Shown here in pieces: positions 5,403 through 7,918 of a DNA stretch of 7,918 bases; the stretch's first letter is position 1, and each line of letters starts with the position of its first letter. Below the pieces are notes generated by a model, which saw nothing but the letters and a program-made list of their open reading frames with translations, had not been told where the DNA came from and searched no databases. This DNA comes from Acidimicrobiia bacterium (GTDB taxonomy: Bacteria; Actinomycetota; Acidimicrobiia; Acidimicrobiales; Ilumatobacteraceae): positions 1 through 7,918 of the forward strand of contig JACDHN010000110.1 in assembly GCA_013821025.1 (NCBI GenBank), in the 5' to 3' direction. Both the position numbers and the translations under genes were made by a program.

Positions 5403-5427
5403 GATAGTGTCGGGGGGTGAATTGCGG

Positions 5428-5433
5428 GAAGGC
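5428..5433 (+). promoter_or_regulatory. Shine-Dalgarno sequence for the gene at 5439
   Basis: GGAAGG lies five bases before GTG 5439 and supports this non-ATG start. The divergent promoters for this gene and the HAD gene must fall in or around 5343-5438. I cannot pick out reliable hexamers there. Confidence 0.55.
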
Positions 5434-5438
5434 CGTCT

Positions 5439-6011
5439 GTGGCGGTCATTGACGTCGCCGGATTCGTGGCCGACGTCAAGTCCCAGGCCATCGATCACGG
5501 ATTCCACGTGCACGACGAGCGCCACTTCGTGGAGACGTACTCGCTCCGCCAGCTGTGGGAGGTCGACCTTCATCCCGAGGAGGCATGCAGCGGCCCGATC
5601 GACCTGCACCTCTCGCTCGACGTCGACCCGCGCGCAATGCTCGGGTTCGAGGACGAGATCATGAAGCTCGAGGATTTCGACGACACACCACCGAAGGGTT
5701 TCTCGTTTCCGTTGCTGTTCACATGGACGCTGCCGCCGCTCCCCCATCCACCTGATCTGCTGGTGCTGGCCACCGAGCTCGCAGGCGTCGGCGGCGTGGA
5801 GCTGCCGGTGGAGGTGTCTGCCATCGACTCGTTCGCCAGTGTCACCGACGCCCCAGAGCGCAGCCTGTCGATGGTCGCCCGCACGAAGGTGGACCTGGCC
5901 GACGTGTACCTCAACAACGACGAGTCGGTGTCCGAGAACCTCGAACGATGTAAGCATGTGAGCTTGTTCCTGCTCGAACGAGCCTCGCAGTGGCTCGACG
6001 AAGACCTGTAG
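5439..6011 (+). CDS. Conserved-looking protein of unknown function, 190 residues
   Basis: The protein starts at GTG 5439 as MAVIDVAGFVADVKSQAIDH and ends at TAG 6009-6011. There is no signal peptide or membrane segment. It carries HFVETYSLRQLWEVDLHPEE, a proline-rich central stretch FTWTLPPLPHPPDLLVLATE, and a helical C-terminus with LFLLERASQWLDEDL. The alternation of hydrophobic strands (IDLHLSLDVD, SLSMVARTKVDL) with acidic linkers suggests a soluble alpha/beta protein. I do not recognise the family and see no catalytic signature. It is the first of three plus-strand genes: the next starts 13 bp later, and that one overlaps the third, so the three are probably co-transcribed. It is divergent from the HAD gene. 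Confidence 0.75.
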   Translation: MAVIDVAGFVADVKSQAIDHGFHVHDERHFVETYSLRQLWEVDLHPEEACSGPIDLHLSLDVDPRAMLGFEDEIMKLEDFDDTPPKGFSFPLLFTWTLPPLPHPPDLLVLATELAGVGGVELPVEVSAIDSFASVTDAPERSLSMVARTKVDLADVYLNNDESVSENLERCKHVSLFLLERASQWLDEDL

Positions 6012-6024
6012 ACGGAGACCCCCA

Positions 6025-6303
6025 ATGCGAGTCAACGAACTGATCGACTTCCTGCGCGACCAGCCCGCCGACAGCGAGGTCGAGTTGGCGATCGTGTCGC
6101 CCGTGGACGACGACGCCGATGACATCACGGTTGACCGCTATGTCATCGACGGGGTGCTGCCGTGGTCCGATGCCGAGACGGAGAGCGACGACACGGTGAC
6201 CATCTGGCTGGTCGGTGGAGATGACGACGATGTCGATGCCTTCCTCGACGCCGTGGAGCAGAATGTCGACGACGACGACGAAGCCCCCGACGAGCCCGCC
6301 TAA
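6025..6303 (+). CDS. Highly acidic 92-residue protein
   Basis: ATG 6025 is preceded by GGAG (6015-6018). The sequence begins MRVNELIDFLRDQPADSEVE, followed by a strand LAIVSPV, several aspartate runs and a central VTIWLVGG. It closes with an aspartate-rich tail, EQNVDDDDEAPDEPA. About one third of residues are Asp or Glu and there is no lysine. The N-terminal pattern, a short helix with L-x-x-L-P/Q-x-x-x-E-V then a hydrophobic strand, resembles small proteins of unknown function that begin with a LI-x-x-L-x-x-x-P-x-D-x-E-V motif. The fold is likely small alpha/beta with a disordered acidic tail. The last 41 bp also encode the start of the membrane protein in another frame, which suggests translational coupling. 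Confidence 0.75.
   Translation: MRVNELIDFLRDQPADSEVELAIVSPVDDDADDITVDRYVIDGVLPWSDAETESDDTVTIWLVGGDDDDVDAFLDAVEQNVDDDDEAPDEPA
6255..6258 (+). promoter_or_regulatory. Shine-Dalgarno sequence for the membrane protein at 6263
   Basis: GGAG lies four bases before ATG 6263, within the coding sequence of the acidic gene. The spacing is slightly short. It supports the 6263 start and coupling with the upstream gene, but a later in-frame start such as ATG 6374 cannot be excluded. Confidence 0.45.
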
Positions 6304-7918
6304 CCCCGCTGCGGCGGGTGGCATCCGCTCGTCGATCGGCGACGGGGACGATCCGACGTGGCTGACGGCCGTGATGTGGACCACGGTCGTCACCGCCACG
6401 GCCCCGGTCGTGGTGGCACTCGTGCGGGCGCTGCTCGACGGTTGGATCCCGATCGGCGACAACGCCTACTTCACCGTCCGCTCCCGCGACGTGCTGACCG
6501 AGCACCACCCGCTGCTCGGCGCCTGGTCGTCGGGGTCCGAAGCAGTCGGCACCGTCGTCAACAACCTGGGCCCGATGCAGTTGGACCTCCTGGCCCCCTT
6601 CACGAAGGTCGGCCCGGCCGCAGGTACGGCCTTCGGCGTCGTGTTCGTCAACGTCGTCTCCATCGTGGCGATCGCCCTCGCCGTGCGGCGGTTGGCCGGG
6701 CCCGTCGGCGTGATCGTGGCCATGGCCGCCACGTCGAGCGTCACCTGGGCCATGGGCTCTGCGCTGCTGATCGAGCCGCGCCAGCACCACGCGATGGTGC
6801 TGCCGTTCCTGGCCGTGCTCGTGTTCGCTTGGGCCGTCGCCGCAGGCGAGGCGTGGGGCCTCACCGGCCTCGTGCTCGCCGCCAGCCTGACGCTGCAGAC
6901 CCACCTCAGCTTCGCCTTGCTGACACCACTGCTCGTGCTGTGGGCGCTCGTGGCGTTCGCCGCCTGGGGCTGGCACACCCGTCGAGACGTCGAAGGCCAG
7001 CGGTGGACGGCGTGGCGAGGCGACGCCAAGCGCCACGGCCTGATCGCCGGCGCCGTTGCGATCGTGTGCTGGGTGCAGCCCCTCTGGGATCAGTTCTTCG
7101 GCGACCACAACATGACGAACGTGCTGAAGGCATCGAGTGGTGGTGAGAACCCTGGCCTCGGCAACGGAGCGCGGCTGACGGCATCGATCATCGGGATCCC
7201 GCCGTTCTGGGGACGATCCAGCTTCGCCGGGTTCGATCCAGGAACTGATCTTGCCAGTCCTCTCGCCACCGTCGTGTCGATGGTGGTGATCGGCGCCGCG
7301 CTCGTCGCCATCGGTGTCGCGGCGACGCAAGAACGATGCCGAGTCGGCGTCGCCGTCGTCTCCACGGCTGCCGTCGCCGTGATCGGAGCCATCCTGTCCT
7401 CGTCACGGGTGCCCGCCGGCTCGTTCGGGCTCGTGAGCGGTAACTACCGCTGGCTGTGGCCGGTCGGGGCGTTCGTGCTCACAGCGGTTGTCATTGGCGG
7501 GCTGGTCGTGCGACCGCAGTGCCCGCGTATCCAGCCGATTGTGGCAGGGCTGTTCTCAGCGGCGACGGTGATCCTGGTGGTGATCAACCTGCCGACCTCG
7601 TACCAGGCCGGCGACGTGACCAACAGCCAGCGCCGCATCGGCGTCACCCGGGAGTTGACGGCCCAGCTCGAGTCCGTCGACGTGGCGGGACCGGTGATCT
7701 TCGATCGCTCGGCCAGCTTCTTCGGTGAGCCGTACACACACGCCGTGATCGCCGAGCTGCAGACGCTCGACATCGACTTCACGTTCGACGTACCGGGTGA
7801 GATCTACCGCTACGGTGACGGCCGCCGAGAGGTCGGCGACGCCACGCATCGAATGACATTCGCGTTCGGGGCCAACGCTCGTGAGGTGCCCGACGGCTCC
7901 GAGAGGGTGGCGTTCGTC
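6263..7918 (+). CDS. Multi-pass membrane protein, GT-C glycosyltransferase-like (C-terminus outside window)
   Basis: The frame is open for 552 codons from ATG 6263 to the window end. The N-terminus MSTTTTKPPTSPPNPAAAGG is a disordered cytoplasmic tail. A first transmembrane helix (about 35-58) is followed by a loop with WIPIGDNAYFTVRSRDVL (61-78), and then NNLGPMQLDLLAPF (100-113). These match the acidic first loop and the following G-P-x-x-x-D-L-L element seen in GT-C membrane glycosyltransferases that use polyprenyl-phosphate sugars. Many hydrophobic helices follow, roughly 121-141, 147-166, 177-194, 198-237 and several more up to about residue 450. After that comes a soluble, probably extracytoplasmic domain (VAGPVIFDRSASFFGEPYTH). 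The catalytic acid would be Asp66 if the family call is right. The donor and acceptor are unknown, and cell-envelope glycan or protein mannosylation/arabinosylation is only a guess. It overlaps the acidic gene by 41 bp. Confidence 0.75.
   Translation, partial: MSTTTTKPPTSPPNPAAAGGIRSSIGDGDDPTWLTAVMWTTVVTATAPVVVALVRALLDGWIPIGDNAYFTVRSRDVLTEHHPLLGAWSSGSEAVGTVVNNLGPMQLDLLAPFTKVGPAAGTAFGVVFVNVVSIVAIALAVRRLAGPVGVIVAMAATSSVTWAMGSALLIEPRQHHAMVLPFLAVLVFAWAVAAGEAWGLTGLVLAASLTLQTHLSFALLTPLLVLWALVAFAAWGWHTRRDVEGQRWTAWRGDAKRHGLIAGAVAIVCWVQPLWDQFFGDHNMTNVLKASSGGENPGLGNGARLTASIIGIPPFWGRSSFAGFDPGTDLASPLATVVSMVVIGAALVAIGVAATQERCRVGVAVVSTAAVAVIGAILSSSRVPAGSFGLVSGNYRWLWPVGAFVLTAVVIGGLVVRPQCPRIQPIVAGLFSAATVILVVINLPTSYQAGDVTNSQRRIGVTRELTAQLESVDVAGPVIFDRSASFFGEPYTHAVIAELQTLDIDFTFDVPGEIYRYGDGRREVGDATHRMTFAFGANAREVPDGSERVAFV

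Noticed and set aside
5403..6128. Upstream extension of the HAD frame to a 476-residue protein
   Set aside because: The added part is antisense to the well-supported 190-residue gene, has a poor composition and precedes no known HAD domain. The HAD domain begins at about 5342.
6358..7146. Plus-strand open frame of 262 codons
   Set aside because: It is made of arginine- and alanine-rich low-complexity sequence in a different frame of the membrane-protein gene.
6143..7330. Long minus-strand open frame of 395 codons
   Set aside because: It is rich in Arg, His, Gly and Asp and lies wholly antisense to the membrane-protein frame, whose hydrophobic helices are clear. It is a typical high-GC shadow.
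1..7918. CRISPR array, insertion-sequence ends or rRNA
   Set aside because: No regularly spaced repeats, no transposase and no rRNA-like sequence were seen in the window.

Overview
The window is high-GC DNA with actinobacterial-looking proteins, frequent GTG starts and a tRNA-Val gene. An actinomycetote host is likely, perhaps Acidimicrobiia-like, but the class is a guess. It divides at the tRNA-Val(UAC) gene (4595-4668, minus strand) into two parts that look very different.

Left part (1-4594): a compact patchwork of small genes on both strands, many of them broken. It starts with the C-terminal 41 residues of a protein that resembles a haem peroxidase. Next come a ruined ECF-type sigma factor (209-689; one in-frame TAG and two one-base frameshifts) and its overlapping downstream partner (from 679), also frameshifted. 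Then follow a frameshifted small minus-strand protein (1411-1634), a frameshifted plus-strand protein of about 275 residues (1659-2485) and a possible short frameshifted gene (2569-2770). After these lies a minus-strand cluster: a 53-residue protein (3748-3909), a 63-residue protein (3439-3630), a 68-residue protein (3225-3431) and a ParB-like protein split by one extra base (2801-3221). A 94-residue basic protein (4044-4328) and an excisionase-like fragment (4363-4635) that reads into the tRNA complete this half. Read together, this looks like a decaying integrated element (plasmid, phage or actinomycete integrative element type) lying against the 3' end of a tRNA gene. No integrase and no second attachment site is visible in the window.

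Right part (4698-7918): ordinary, intact chromosomal genes. A HAD-family hydrolase (minus) ends 29 bp upstream of the tRNA on the same strand. It is divergent from a plus-strand run: an unrecognised 190-residue protein, a very acidic 92-residue protein and a large multi-pass membrane protein. The membrane protein resembles GT-C glycosyltransferases and remains open at the window end.

The right half has no frameshifts while nearly every recognisable longer gene on the left has one. The left-hand damage is therefore more likely real decay than uniformly poor sequence, though raw-read checking would decide this. I did not find a convincing new defence or biosynthetic system. The points most worth a second look are the clustered one-base lesions, the shared 17-bp palindromic repeat and the tRNA/excisionase-like junction.
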